In this document: in pieces, positions 37,345 to 48,800 of the stretch
Layout of the letters: every line of letters begins with the position of its first letter
Position numbering within the stretch: position 1 is the stretch's first letter
Assembly: GCA_942159475.1 (NCBI GenBank)
Contig: OW804094.1
Coordinates: forward strand, 48,542,966 to 48,606,965
DNA: 64,000 nucleotides
Source of the DNA: Sthenelais limicola
Taxonomy: Eukaryota; Annelida; Polychaeta; Phyllodocida; Sigalionidae
Reading direction: 5' to 3'
Notes under the pieces: model-generated
Databases searched by the model: none
Seen by the model: the letters and a program-made list of their open reading frames with translations, nothing else
What the model was told of the DNA's origin: nothing
Translations under genes and position numbers: made by a program

Positions 37345-38134
37345 ATAGAGCATTGTTACCATTACGCACTGTATTTTCATGTGTTCTGTGAAGTGGAATA
37401 GAGTACATGGATGGATACTGATGCTAACTATAACCCTAAACCTAACCTTAAATGTGTGGTCCTAGGTCAGTATAGCCTAGGCAGTAGTTATACCCCACTA
37501 GCATCCTGACGGCTAGTTTTTAGTTGATGCCTACTGTAGAGAGGTGGCCAGTCTATCTACATAGTGGCTATTCCGTATAGGCATTGCCCTAAAGCTGCAT
37601 TCTCAGCTAATAATGTCCGTACAAAAATTCAAAATGAAGTTACCTATTTTTTGAGACTGAAAGTCACATGATTGCAGGTGGCGCTGCGAACCCAGGGGTT
37701 GCAATTTGCGGTAATTAGGTGCATGGGACTGCGGACGTTGAGGCCCCGGAACGGTAGGACCCTGATTAAGAAATGTCGATAGGCTGAACTTAGACAGAGT
37801 TTCCGTCCCCGTATCCTCCCGCACCCCGGAGCGGGGACGGACAGTTAACCCTTATAAAATCACGGGAATCTGACCACAGGGTCAACATGGCTACATGCAT
37901 GCGGAGGCCGCCAGTGCCTCCAATCGGCATACAAAAACGTGGATTTAAAGGGCACGGCATGGACGGACATAGTAAATTAAGCAAACTATGATTTTTGACA
38001 ACTTGAAGATTTACATAAGTGAATTTATGATCGATTTCACAGGATAGCCAATCGTTCAGATGAAAGAAAGATGTGATCCTCAAATCAGTGGGAGTGGGAT
38101 ATATTTAGGCAACTGGAGATGCACCTATACGGTG

Positions 38135-38275
38135 ACTGGTGAACACGGACCACTGTGATGTCGGACCGGGCGGCTTAGTGGAGTCGGACCAAGGGGTTAG
38201 TGGACTCGGACCACCGGGTTGGTAGACTCGGACCACTATGAACTCGGACCACTGACAACTCGGACCAGATATGAT
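38135..38275. repeat. ACTCGGACC short-repeat cluster, left
   Basis: CGGACC recurs about seven to eight times (as ACTCGGACCAC, GTCGGACCG and similar) in about 140 bp. An inverted cluster of GGTCCGAGT words lies at 40098-40215, so the two behave like subterminal repeats of one element. Confidence 0.7.
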
Positions 38276-38294
38276 ATTAATAGTGGGGTATAAC

Positions 38295-39943
38295 CAGGGT
38301 TCTCGCCAGTAATATTTGACAGCGTAGCGGGGGCCACACACCATCGAGGGGGGTCTGGGGGCATGCCCCCCCAGGAAAATTTTGAGCAAAATGATGCTGT
38401 TTTAGTGCGTTCTGCTGACTTTAAGGGCCATCAGGTCAACCCTTAAACATTATAAGTTAAACTCATAGTTTACATGATTAAACTTTATTTTCCTAGTCAA
38501 CCTAACACTATCTTTGATATATCATTTTTCTAATAGCATAGCAATATGTCATTACACAATAAATTAATTCAAAATAGAAGAAAAAATACCATTCTTATTA
38601 CCATCTTATTTCGAATGCGTTAAAATCTTATTGGCCTTACAGTAAGTACACATGTGCATCAATCATTAGGCCGACAATGTTTATGGTTTAAAACAGTGGT
38701 CGAAATAAGGAATAAAAATAGGTTGCCCCACCGGGCAAGCTACTGACAAAATCAGGTTGCCCACCAGAATTTCTGGTATTCCTGAGAAATCTTCCAGTTT
38801 GATTCCCATAATATTCAGTGTTCTGAACATTTTCGAAACATTTAAGAGTGAATAGTGCTGTTTTTAGGGTTTGTACCACAGTACATGATGTTCTAAAACA
38901 GGTCCAGAAAGTATTCGAAATTTATCATGACATGGTACCATTTACATTGGTGATTGTAGACATTGATTCCGTAAAATATCCTTAAAATACAGGAACTAAT
39001 TATATCATTTGAACATTAGCCAACAACTTTCGAAACAATGTTTTAACGATGCCTAAGTATTTTAAAAATTAATAATTAAAAAAGAAGACCATGAATAAAC
39101 GTTGGTTTTGCCAGAATCTTAGGGTATACATTTAATAAAGAGTAACTGTTTTTCTGTCACGTCAAGACAGGATACACAATGCATACACTCAGTTCGATTT
39201 TAAGTTCATATGAAACTAAAATAATGTGGAAGAAATGAAAGATAGTAGCAGGTTGTAGGCAATAAAATTGAAGAGATTTTCATAATCGTTAATGATGCTT
39301 TGAAAATAGGAATCAAACTAGATTTCTGGTAAAAATAAAACCCTCATAACCTTGCTGTAATTATAGCTTGCTTGGGCGGGCAAACACATGGCCAAAACAG
39401 CTTGCCCGCCACAATTTTTACTTGCCAAATGGCACGGGCAAGTTCTTATTTCGAACGCTGGAATTTTATGGAAGCGTCAGAAGGTGAACTGATGATGTAA
39501 GGAGTTTGTACATCATAATAGTCACTGTCAGAAAGATTGTTTGAATCAATTGAAGTTTTTCAAATGCATTGATGAAATCATGATAGGGAACGACAGCCTT
39601 TTTAATGTCAACAGAGCGTCTATTAGACGACTAGACCAGTAGTTCAGAAACCTGTGAAGTTAAACAAAAGTATTGTCAGTTTATCCTTAATGTTGGGGCA
39701 CAAATGTGTATCTGAATAGTCTGAATATCGGCCGACTTTTCGGTATTTGATATGCAATTTAAATGCCAAGATGTGACGGGAGGATATTTCCCTAGCTTTC
39801 ACTAGATAAAGTTAGTATTTTTTAATCAAATTATGGCCGCTACGCTGTCTCTAGAGACAGCGTAGCGGCCCGTTTTGCAGCGTAGCGGCGACGGGAGACA
39901 GCGTAGCGGGCCGCTACGCTCAAAAAGGCTGGCGAGAACCCTG
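38295..39943. mobile_element. TIR element nested in the large inverted repeat
   Basis: The ends are CAGGGTTCTCGCCAG and its exact reverse complement. ATAAC is duplicated (38290-38294, 39944-39948), and the other arm of the host repeat (about 37486-37495) keeps the unbroken target. Just inside each end are copies of GACAGCGTAGCGG. The CAGGG start resembles hAT-type ends, but the 5-bp duplication is shorter than the usual 8 bp, so the family is uncertain. Confidence 0.8.
38694..39460. mobile_element. hAT-like MITE nested inside 38295-39943
   Basis: The left end CAGTGGTCGAAATAAG and the right end CTTATTTCGAACGCTG are imperfect inverted repeats. Next to them, GGTTGCCC/GGGCAAGC words are also inverted (38710-38770, 39370-39445). 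The 8-bp flanks GTTTAAAA and GAATTTTA match poorly, so the boundaries are approximate. Confidence 0.6.
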
Positions 39944-40097
39944 ATAACTACTGCCTATACTGACCTAGGACCACACATTTAAGGTTAGGTTTAGGGTTAT
40001 AGTTAGCATCAGTATCCATCCATGTACTCATTTCACTTCACAAAACACATGAAAATACAGTGCGTAATGGTAACAATGCTCTTTGAGTTGAGCAAGC

Positions 40098-40215
40098 ATG
40101 GTCCGAGTTTAGCATGGTCCGAGTTTACCTCGGTCCGAGTCCACTAACCCCCTGGTCCGACCTTACCCGGGTCGAGTACACGGCGGTCCGAGTATACGAC
40201 GGTCCGACATCAGAG
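40098..40215. repeat. GGTCCGAGT short-repeat cluster, right
   Basis: GGTCCGA recurs about seven times in 120 bp (GGTCCGAGTTTAGCAT, GGTCCGAGTTTACC, GGTCCGAGTCCAC and so on), in the opposite orientation to the cluster at 38135-38275. Confidence 0.7.
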
Positions 40216-40648
40216 TGGCCCGACCTCTCTAGAAACCCCCCTATACAGCAGAACTGTATAGAGATAGACACAGGCTATCTAGATATATTAGGCTATGGGC
40301 AGTATGGCAGTGACACCAGTGTTGGCAACTAGCTGTTGCTTCAATCAGGAAAATCAGATTCAGAATAAAGTCCGGGTGCATTTAAGTCTTTACCCTAGAT
40401 TTCCTGGTCAGTGGGTTGCACATAGATTATAATTATCGTACTGCTACCGAAAAAATAATCTCAAGGAAATCTTCAGGTAAAAAATTGATGATTATTGACG
40501 TGCAGAAACTTATCGGTATGCATCCGCTACCTTGTATTAGAGCTGTATTTATTATAAGGATATCCCAAAACAAAATAAAACTACTCCACATTCATGAACT
40601 TCATTATTTTCCTTTTTTATAATATTTTTAAGGTTTGTACGTGCAACC
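40216..40648. other. Upstream region of the C8orf76-like gene
   Basis: No exon seen. The promoter and 5' UTR of the following plus-strand gene should lie here. Base composition is ordinary and AT-rich, without a CpG cluster. Confidence 0.35.
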
Positions 40649-43600
40649 ATGGACTCCGGTTCGTTCTTAGGATTGGATGACGACCTTTTCACAGAGGCAA
40701 AAGACAAGTCAACGAAACTGGATACCACAGCATACAATGCCAAAGTTTGTGAACCTCAGGTACGTACCAAATTAATGCTTCCCTTGAACTTGTAATCAAC
40801 ACTTCGATGACGTTTGTTTGCTGTGGACACGGTGGTGGTTTTAACATAAGAAATAAGGGAACAATCTACCATTAAGTCAACGCCTTAATGGCAGCCCTTA
40901 TTTTGATGGTGGTTCAATTTCATTTACTAGATAAATAGTTATTAATTAGTTATGCGCTAATATATTGTCATGGATCTCATTCAATCATTAATTGATTTCT
41001 TGCATAGCATCTTGATTGGAATTAATTCCTTGCAGTGGTTCGAAAAAGCAACTCCTGCCGACGATGGTGAGAAAATGCAATTAGGCAAATATACTGCAGA
41101 TTATGCATTTCGATGTAAACAATACAGGAAAGCCCTGGCGAAGTATCGGACAACCTCAGGTCAGTTGAAGTTTTTTTTGAAGAAATTGGTGACCATTGTG
41201 AATTTCTGAAAGAAAGTCTTCTTTATTATTCGGGGAGACACGTTGTTCTGTCAGGTATGTTGACATGATAGGAAGGGGAATCCCTGAATTCTGACAGAAC
41301 ATTTTTTTTTACTTTAGACTGAAGGGACGGTATTACTTTGCACGTGGCAATGTTGACAAACCCAGCTTGGTCGGTAAGCTTTGTTCTGGTGCTCTGGGAG
41401 TCGGCACCTCTTTTGTGACATAAGACAGTGTAAGACAGTGTGACGTAAGCCAGTTGACAGCTCTCCGCTCGGCCGGTTGAAAGTAAAAGTAATGGCAAAT
41501 GGAATCTGAATGAAGGAAACGGAACGGAACTTTTTTGGGTGTTTCTGCATCTTATAGAAATGGTTGAAAGTAAAAGTAATGGCAAATGGAATCTGAATGA
41601 AGGAAACGGAACGGAACTTTTTTGGGTGTTTCTGCATGTTATAGAAATGGTTGAAAGTAAAAGTAATGTGATAAATCATGTTTTAAATATTTAGATGTTT
41701 ATTAGCAAATATAAATGATTCGATTTAGGGAATTTTATGATTATTAAAGTTGTTTAGGAACAAGCTGGATTAAACCATGAGGCTTTCATTTTTTTTACGA
41801 ACGACTGACTTTTACGACCAACTTTTTTTTCGACCAACTTTCAACTCTTTTTTTCCGACCAACTTTCAACTTTTTTTTTCGACCAACTTTCAACTTTTTT
41901 TCCGACCAACTTTCAACTTTTTTTCCGACCAACTTTCAACTTTTTTTTCAAAAAAACTTTCAACTTTTTTCCGACCAACTTTCAACTTTTTTTTCAAAAA
42001 AACTTTCAACTTTCAACTTTTTTTCCGACCAACTTTCAACTTTTTTTACGACTACCCTCCCCCTTCTTCATCCTTCCCCCTACTCCTCTTCTCCCCTTCC
42101 CTCTTCTCACCTCTTGCTTTAAGTTATCATTTTCCTCCGTTTTAACTCCATAACGCCACAACGATTGAATACTATTACTTATGCCCCAAAAACGATTGAA
42201 AGCCCACTTCAATTAATTCAGAAAGTTCAACTGTTTATAATTAGATCTGATCTATCTATCTGATAGATATCATATTAAAAAATGTGACTAGTATCATGTA
42301 CCACGCAGTCAAACTTATACATCTGACACCAATTGATATGGAGGAATATGAACTGGACAGAGGAAAAGGCTGATAAAAATGACATGAGGGCAGCTGTATG
42401 GTCGACCCGAATGGGGTCGGTAGACCCTTCTCAGGAATGTTAATACAAAAACCGATTTCATGCTGTCTTGTTGGAATGTAACAAAGACATATCTGTGGAT
42501 ATATCGTTATAACTTTCCTTTTTTTATTGAAGATCTACTCCCACCAAATAACCAAGCCATGTTTCGAGATATACAGGAATCCATCTGTAGGTGTCATCTA
42601 GCTCTCAACAATCCATCCGAAGCCATCCCTCCAGCTCAGTTATTGGTTTGTACTCTCAACTTGTGAATAAACACGAATTTTATAAAAAAAAAAATATATA
42701 TATGCAATGCGCACCATCATTAAGATAAGCCGGTCGCTGTGGTGCAGGTGGTAGCGTCTCAGACTCCAGATCGGGAGGTCGAGGCGATTTCTGGATTCGA
42801 CCAGCGTGAATAATATATTTATAGTCATCATTTTTAAAATTTTCGCATTCTATTGTCACTATAGGTTAAATCTGCGCCGAACTTTGATCAGAAAACTACG
42901 AGCCTCAACCTCCTTGCCGAAATATACCAGCATACAGGTAATCGTGATGGTAAGTTAGTGCAGTCATGCAGATATATATATCTCTCCCGATTCATGCCAT
43001 GGTGATCGAATATTTGTTTCTTTAAATATACATGTGTTTAAAATATTTCAAGTTTCATCATTCAAATCGGAATATACTCTTGTTACTGCAAGTGTGAACG
43101 GTTCTATGCATCCCACTCGAATGAATTCAGTGACTCTTGTCTTATAGAGGAAAGGCTGGCGTTAATGAAAAGCATATGGCTTCACCCCTTGAACTGTGAC
43201 GCGTGGATGAGGTTGTCTTATGTACTTATATCGTTATTCCAAGAGGAAAAACCTTTGGTCCAAAACAAATCTACCGGAGAAAAAGTACTGTGTGGTGCCA
43301 CTGAACGGTTACATCTTAAAGATACTAACGAAGATCTAGTAGCAAAAACTGTACCCGATTACAGAGAAGGGGATTCCAACGTAACACCTCACCCCAAATC
43401 GCATATTATTGGTACATCCCTTCTTAGAACAAAGTGAGTTGGCTTTATGCTTTCATTTGAAATAATTGGAAAAGGACAGATCACTTGCCAATTATGTTCT
43501 TTCGTGTAGTCCTGAAATGGCCATAATTTTGCGAGCAGAAAAATGATAATGGTATTCCTAGTCTTAAATGAAACTGAAATCGTTTTTCAACAAAGCTTGA

Positions 43601-44858
43601 TTTCAATATCGATTTCTTTCAAACAGGATACTTGCTCAACATGTGGGCCATCTCCCGTTATTTGCGAAAACTAGATATAGGAATATTATCAATGATATGG
43701 ATGAGAAAATGAAGGAAGCAGGTATTGGTGAAGATTTCGTAAATGAAAAACTACCGGTAAGCGAAAATAAAGTTAAAAATATTTCAAATAAAAGTTATAA
43801 GCTGGCCCATAGTGCGATGCTTAAATAAGGGAGCACCCCCCCCCCCCCCACACACACACACACACACTCCTCTAAGGCGCCTCATAAACTTTTCATCATT
43901 TCCAAAGCTGCCGATTTTTTTTTATTTTACAGAAGTTTGAAGTAAATTTTGTAAACGTGTGGTTTCTCAATATCCCCAGGCGGATGTTTTAGTCCAATAT
44001 ATTTAGACCGCGTGGAACGAGGGTTTTAAGGCGAGAGATCCATCTGCTCTCGTGGCAATCTCGGTTTTGTTTAGCTGCCTGGCTCCATGGTGGAGCTTTT
44101 TCTAAGTGCAGGATCGAGATGTTGATGTTATCCCATTTTTGGAGTACGTCCAGGGGAGGACAGGTGGAATGTTCGATCTGAATCCGCGCAGATTCAGTTG
44201 TGGTAGCGCAATCAGGGAACACACATCGTCCCAATCGAAGTTTGAAGTAAAATGAACGCACCATTTAAAAATGATTAATTATCTCAGGCCTAATCAGATC
44301 AAGGACCACTAGCATTCATTCCATTTGCTTCCATATAGTGGTCAGTTTTGACGAATATACATATTTCTATCTTCGGACAGATATTGTATACAGATGTCAA
44401 CACAGAGAAATGTAATGACACGCCGAACGTTCCAGACACTGAACTGATCAAGGTGAGGTACCTGGTTTTTAGTCCAAATTTAATATTTTAATCTTAAGTT
44501 AGATAATTGACCGATGCACCATAACACATACCAAGTTATCGGGGGACGGTTGTGTGTTTGCTTCGTTTAAACAATGATTGTCAGGTAACAAATAGGAGTC
44601 ATTTCAAAGGACTAGATTATATAGATTTTATATTCAGGTCATTAATATACATTACAATACCCGCAGTATGCTTTCATGTTTTAATTAGCTTTATTCACTT
44701 AATATGACAGTCGGTTTTCGGTTATTTTGATCCCCTGTTTGAACATTTTACGTAAAGATCCTTGGAACTAATTGATTCGATTTCCAATTTTTCAGATGAT
44801 TGAAGATGATGGGTTTGAAGAAAAGTTTTATCAGCGATGGTTTCCGGAAGCATTGTGA
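40649..44858 (+). CDS. C8orf76: C8orf76 homologue
   Basis: Exons: 40649-40759 (ATG), 41036-41159, 42533-42645, 42865-42949, 43148-43433, 43627-43756, 44381-44452 and 44796-44858 (TGA). All phases agree, giving 327 residues; human C8orf76 has 380. The clearest match is the N-terminal block TAYNAKVCEPQWFEKATPAD followed by DYAFRCKQYRKALAKY, against human AYCAKLCEPQWF and DLAYRRQEYQKALQEY. Middle exons are helical and TPR-like (REALxxY-type repeats, LNLLAEIYQHTGN, HPLNCDAWMRLSYV). The molecular function of this family is not established in what I know; the TPR-like pattern suggests a scaffold. It converges on TRAPPC12, with 961 bp between stop codons. An AATAAA word at 44891-44896 may be its polyadenylation signal. 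Confidence 0.88.
41474..41668. repeat. Tandem duplication of about 97 bp in C8orf76-like intron 2
   Basis: Two near-identical copies, each containing GGTTGAAAGTAAAAGTAATG and GGAACGGAACTTTTTTGGGT, lie head to tail, with a partial third start at about 41650. Confidence 0.85.
41815..42052. repeat. Pyrimidine-rich minisatellite in C8orf76-like intron 2
   Basis: About ten copies of CGACCAACTTTCAAC plus a T-tract, with some copies changed to CAAAAAAACTTTCAAC. The strand asymmetry is strong, with pyrimidines on the plus (transcribed-sense) strand. Confidence 0.9.
42729..42804 (+). repeat. tRNA-like SINE fragment
   Basis: The segment starts GCCGGTCGCTGTGGTGCAGG, has an A-box-like TGGTGCAGGTGG, an anticodon-arm-like CTCAGACTCCAGATCGGGAG and a B-box-like GGATTCGACC. 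No intact cloverleaf with a paired acceptor stem is evident, so I call it a tRNA-derived repeat rather than a tRNA gene. It sits in an intron of the C8orf76-like gene. Confidence 0.5.
43990..44240 (+). repeat. Dispersed SINE-like repeat, copy 1
   Basis: Shares CCAATATATTTA-type starts, GCGAGAGATCCATCT and CAGTTGTGGTAGCGCA, in the same order and spacing class, with 63428-63600. It lies in the intron before the penultimate exon of the C8orf76-like gene. CAGTTGTGGTAGCGCA resembles a tRNA A-box. Related words occur at about 56695 and 60070. Confidence 0.55.
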
Positions 44859-45819
44859 CATTGGTATAGATAGTTGATGTATTTATGAAATAATAAATTA
44901 ATATTAACAAACAAGTCAGTTTCTTATTTTCAATTAGATTTATTCTCATGTTTACATTTCTTTACTGGGGCTCATCTTTGATACAAGACTGGGCCAATAT
45001 TGCACAAACATAATATTCTTATCCTTCATCACGAAATATACGCTTGGAATGTATCATATTGTGATTTCCTGGGGCATTGGGCCCTGGGTTGTTTTGTGAT
45101 ATACTTCGCTGAAACATCATGCTGATGTGAACACGCATCCACAATACACTCTGATTAAGTCAAATGAAGCAGGTATGTTTTAAGCCTGATTGGTGACACA
45201 ATTACATCCACAATCTACATTCGTGACTAGAGAATAAATCTGATATTCGAGAAGCCCGATAGGCTACGTGATGATAGTTCGGCTTTCACTGAAATAATGA
45301 ATATATGGTTAATATATTGGTAGGTGAAACAAAAATAAGTCTGTAGTAAGGGATTGGGATAGCCACATACCAAAGTCGTGATATAGATATAACGAATGTA
45401 CACACTCTAGTCTCATTCTCATATATTAGATAACAAGGACAACATTTGATAATATGTATGATTTGATTTGCACACGGCCGCACACTACATAGCACAAGGA
45501 GTCAAATACATAGTGTAGCATTGTAATGAATGAAATAAAGAGACAAGCCAATGGCCAAGATTATTTCAAGACCATGATTATTTTTGTACATTACAGATTA
45601 TTTATACATTGCAAATGTTCCGCAGTCTACATGATTGAAATTTCAAGTTGCCTTTTCTTTCCAAAGAGAAAAGGCAAACCGTTTTTAAACGCCTTCAATT
45701 ACCCAAGAAATTAAACATTAGCAGGCCCTAGATTAAAGACCTTGCAGGATATCTGTTTTGACAAGTTTGAATAGGGAAATACAAGTGGAGAGTTAAGTCA
45801 ACCTAAATTGATTATTTTT
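44859..45819. other. Convergent 3' ends of the C8orf76-like gene and TRAPPC12
   Basis: No coding exon. The 961 bp should hold both 3' UTRs and terminators. Confidence 0.5.
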
Positions 45820-48800
45820 TTATGTCATTTTGAGGCAAGCAACGTTGAAACCATTGCCCTTGTGCTTGCTGACCAGATGAAGAAGCGCTTGTTTCTTATG
45901 GAGAGGACGCGACGACTCGAGCTCATACAAGGTGCATAAATTGAAGAGGATGCCTTCCTGTAGATAACGAGCTGGGTCTTGATGGACAAGTAATTCAAGG
46001 GTATTAAGAGCCTCTTTAAGTTGTCCCATGTATAGTGAGCATACAGCCATGTTATTAACAGCCTGGAAAGATGAGATGTTTTAAATGTAAAGCCTGCACC
46101 ACCATGCTAGGATGGATTTACTAACTACAAAAAGTTAGATTAACCTGATTAAATTAATGTGCTAGGGACCGTTCATTAATTTATTGCTAGATAACTTCAT
46201 TCAGTATATATACTAGGTAAATTATTTATGAGTAATAAAAAAAGATTGATTGCGAAAGAAAACCGTTTACTTACGACAGCATTCGTTGGATTAAGAATGG
46301 TCGCTTGCTTGAAGTAATTATGAGCTTCAGAGAATAAGTCTTGCCCCAAGGCAATGAATCCCCTGAAACAATAATACAATAGAAATTATGACGCGTAGAA
46401 AACTCATCGCGACTTGCCCTGAGATCAATCTTTACCGTTACAAAAAACATAGGTCAACATATCGACTAATGGCTTACTTGTTCATAAGGTTCCGGCTTTT
46501 GATTTCTGGATTCGTGGGGTCACTGTTAGTTTCAGCCTTGGAGAAGTGACGTTGTGCCCCCTTGATATCTCCCATCTGCAGGTATAAATGTTCCTCTTAG
46601 TAAAAAGGCATTCAAAAGAAAATATCATTTCAAAAGGTCCCCCAAAGCAATACCACTCATATCAACAACCAGTTAGTGTTTCCTCGTTGATTGAGAATTT
46701 CCTTTTTTTTTAAATCAAATTTTATTATACAAAATTTCCACAAGTTGTCTTTCAACAGATATTTACCCATAGTCCTGCTTTATTGAGAATTAAAATGAGC
46801 AGTTGTCATTGCTTAACAAATGTTTCATAATCACCTGCAGGTATATTCGCCCGATACCGCAACACAAGTCATCTTTGTTGACGGATTCGTCCTTTTTCAG
46901 TAGTTGTTCAAAGACTTTAATTGCCATACCATAGTCCTAATTAACATGAAAGAATTTTATTTTTAAAAAAAGCAAGTAAAACTGTGATAGTCCTGACTTA
47001 GACTTTAAAGAAGCCAGCTTATCAATATGGGAAAATCAATCAATGTCTATAACTAGAAGGAATGTCAATTTAATCCTTGTAAATGAATTACCTTGTTTGT
47101 TAATAGACAGTTACCGATGGCATATAATAGTTGCACTTCACGACGGGCCCATATGTTAACTGAAGCTGAAGAAGGAAAAGCTTTGTTCTCATGTGAGGTA
47201 ATAAAACTTTAGAAGAGTGCTAGAATATGTTATACCAGATAATCAGGATGACATAGAACCGCCATATCTAAATTTGCTGATCAACATTTGATTTTATTGT
47301 GAGACTTAAGTACATGTGCAAGTAACATGGTATAAAAACTACTGCACTGTTTTAGACGGATGATTTTGGTCATATGTGATCCTGGGATACTTTTTTTATT
47401 TCTGATATTGTTACAGGCCAGGTTGTTTTAACAAAACCGTTAACAAAATACAGTCTATTATATTAATTAAACCATCAGGTCACCTTGCGGTGGTCTTCCC
47501 CTGTGAAAATGATAATGAGTAATATACCTGTTCTTCCCTCGTCTGATAGTTGGAGCATACTTCCATCCTCTGCTAAACCACTTTCCAAGTTGGCCATTAT
47601 CTGTAAAACACAAATTCTCGATCTTGGTATACATCGGTTATTTGACTGGGTTTACACATGCATGCGCCAATGAGAAATTCTGGTGTGTGTAAAGTTTTTA
47701 ATATTTCAACATGTGATTTATGATATATTAAATTTCATTCGTAGCCTGATATGCTACACTTTCTTATTGTATTACTTATTTATTTGGAGATCCCAATAGT
47801 ATCCCAATATTGAACCTTTTAAATGTCGACATAATATTATTCATAAAGGTCGGGGTATGCGGAGATGTCGGTTAAGAGGGAGCAGTGTCGATAGGAAACG
47901 GGGCAACGAAAGGGTGTTGATGAAGGAGTTACCTTTTTAGTGATGGCTTCGACATAGTAAAGACGATCTAAACTCTCCTGTGTTTTCCCTAAGAATTGGG
48001 GAAGTTCAGCATGAAGAATTCGGAAACTAAATGGCACCATCGAACCTAGAAAATGAAGAAAATGTTATCATCGCAGACAATAGGATTGAAGTACATTCTT
48101 GTGACAAAAGGGAAAATAATGAAAGGTAAATGCCTTAAATAATTGATTTTATTATTCATGACGTGATAAAACATTGTTTGCGACCTAGACATTCGCTTCT
48201 CCACTTCCAGTCGCCACATGATCAGGTATACTCAAAACACCGAATTTTATTGATACAAATTAATGGGGTTTTCTGCATAATTATACTATAAAGTTATTAT
48301 GAATAAAATAGGTACCTCTACGTCCAGGGTAAGTATCAGGATAGAATTCATAGTAAAGATCGGGCCTATCAAGGTTTCCAAACGCCTGGCATTCTGCTTC
48401 AGCATGACTGTACAATCTCATCTTTACGAGCAAGGCGATGCGACAAAACCAGATCTAGAACAAAACGCATTATGGTGTAAGCTCGAAAACATATCAGTGT
48501 ATTATAAGTCAAGTTGGTAGCTAATGTGAAAATATGGGCAATCATGTTCTTCAAACTAATTTCTTATTTATTTTCTAAATTCTTATAATAATAGATATCT
48601 AAATTAAAGTACACTTACCTCTAAAGTGTCACTAGTGTGAGCAGTCACATCGCCAGATTTCTCATAACCTTGCCCAGCCTCCTCGAGCAACTTCCCCGTT
48701 AAATCAGCCGCTGACCGCCAACATTCACCGCTCTGGGAGTGGAACAGACAAAAGTAAGTAACACTCCATGATGTGGTTAATAGTGACAAGATAGATCTAT

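Larger units (their letters stand above)
37348..40083. mobile_element. Large inverted repeat enclosing nested elements
   Basis: The arm at about 37348-37497 (GAGCATTGTTACCATTACGC ... GGCAGTAGTTATACCCCA) is mirrored by 39946-40083 plus a short piece at about 38281-38294. The mirror is interrupted by the element at 38295-39943. Arms agree over about 140 bp with a few differences (for example CTAGGTCAGTATAGCCTAGG on the left is shorter on the right). It contains no coding region. Confidence 0.7.

Noticed and set aside
37425..37455. Telomere-like AACCCTAAACCTAACC
   Set aside because: Only a few degenerate units, found in both arms of a transposon-like inverted repeat, so not a telomeric tract.
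41777..42145. 122-codon frame with repeated FFRPTFNFF
   Set aside because: It is a translation of the intronic pyrimidine-rich minisatellite.
42729..42804. Functional tRNA gene
   Set aside because: A- and B-box-like words are present but I could not pair an acceptor stem or a standard anticodon loop, and it lies within an intron. It is called a SINE-like fragment instead.
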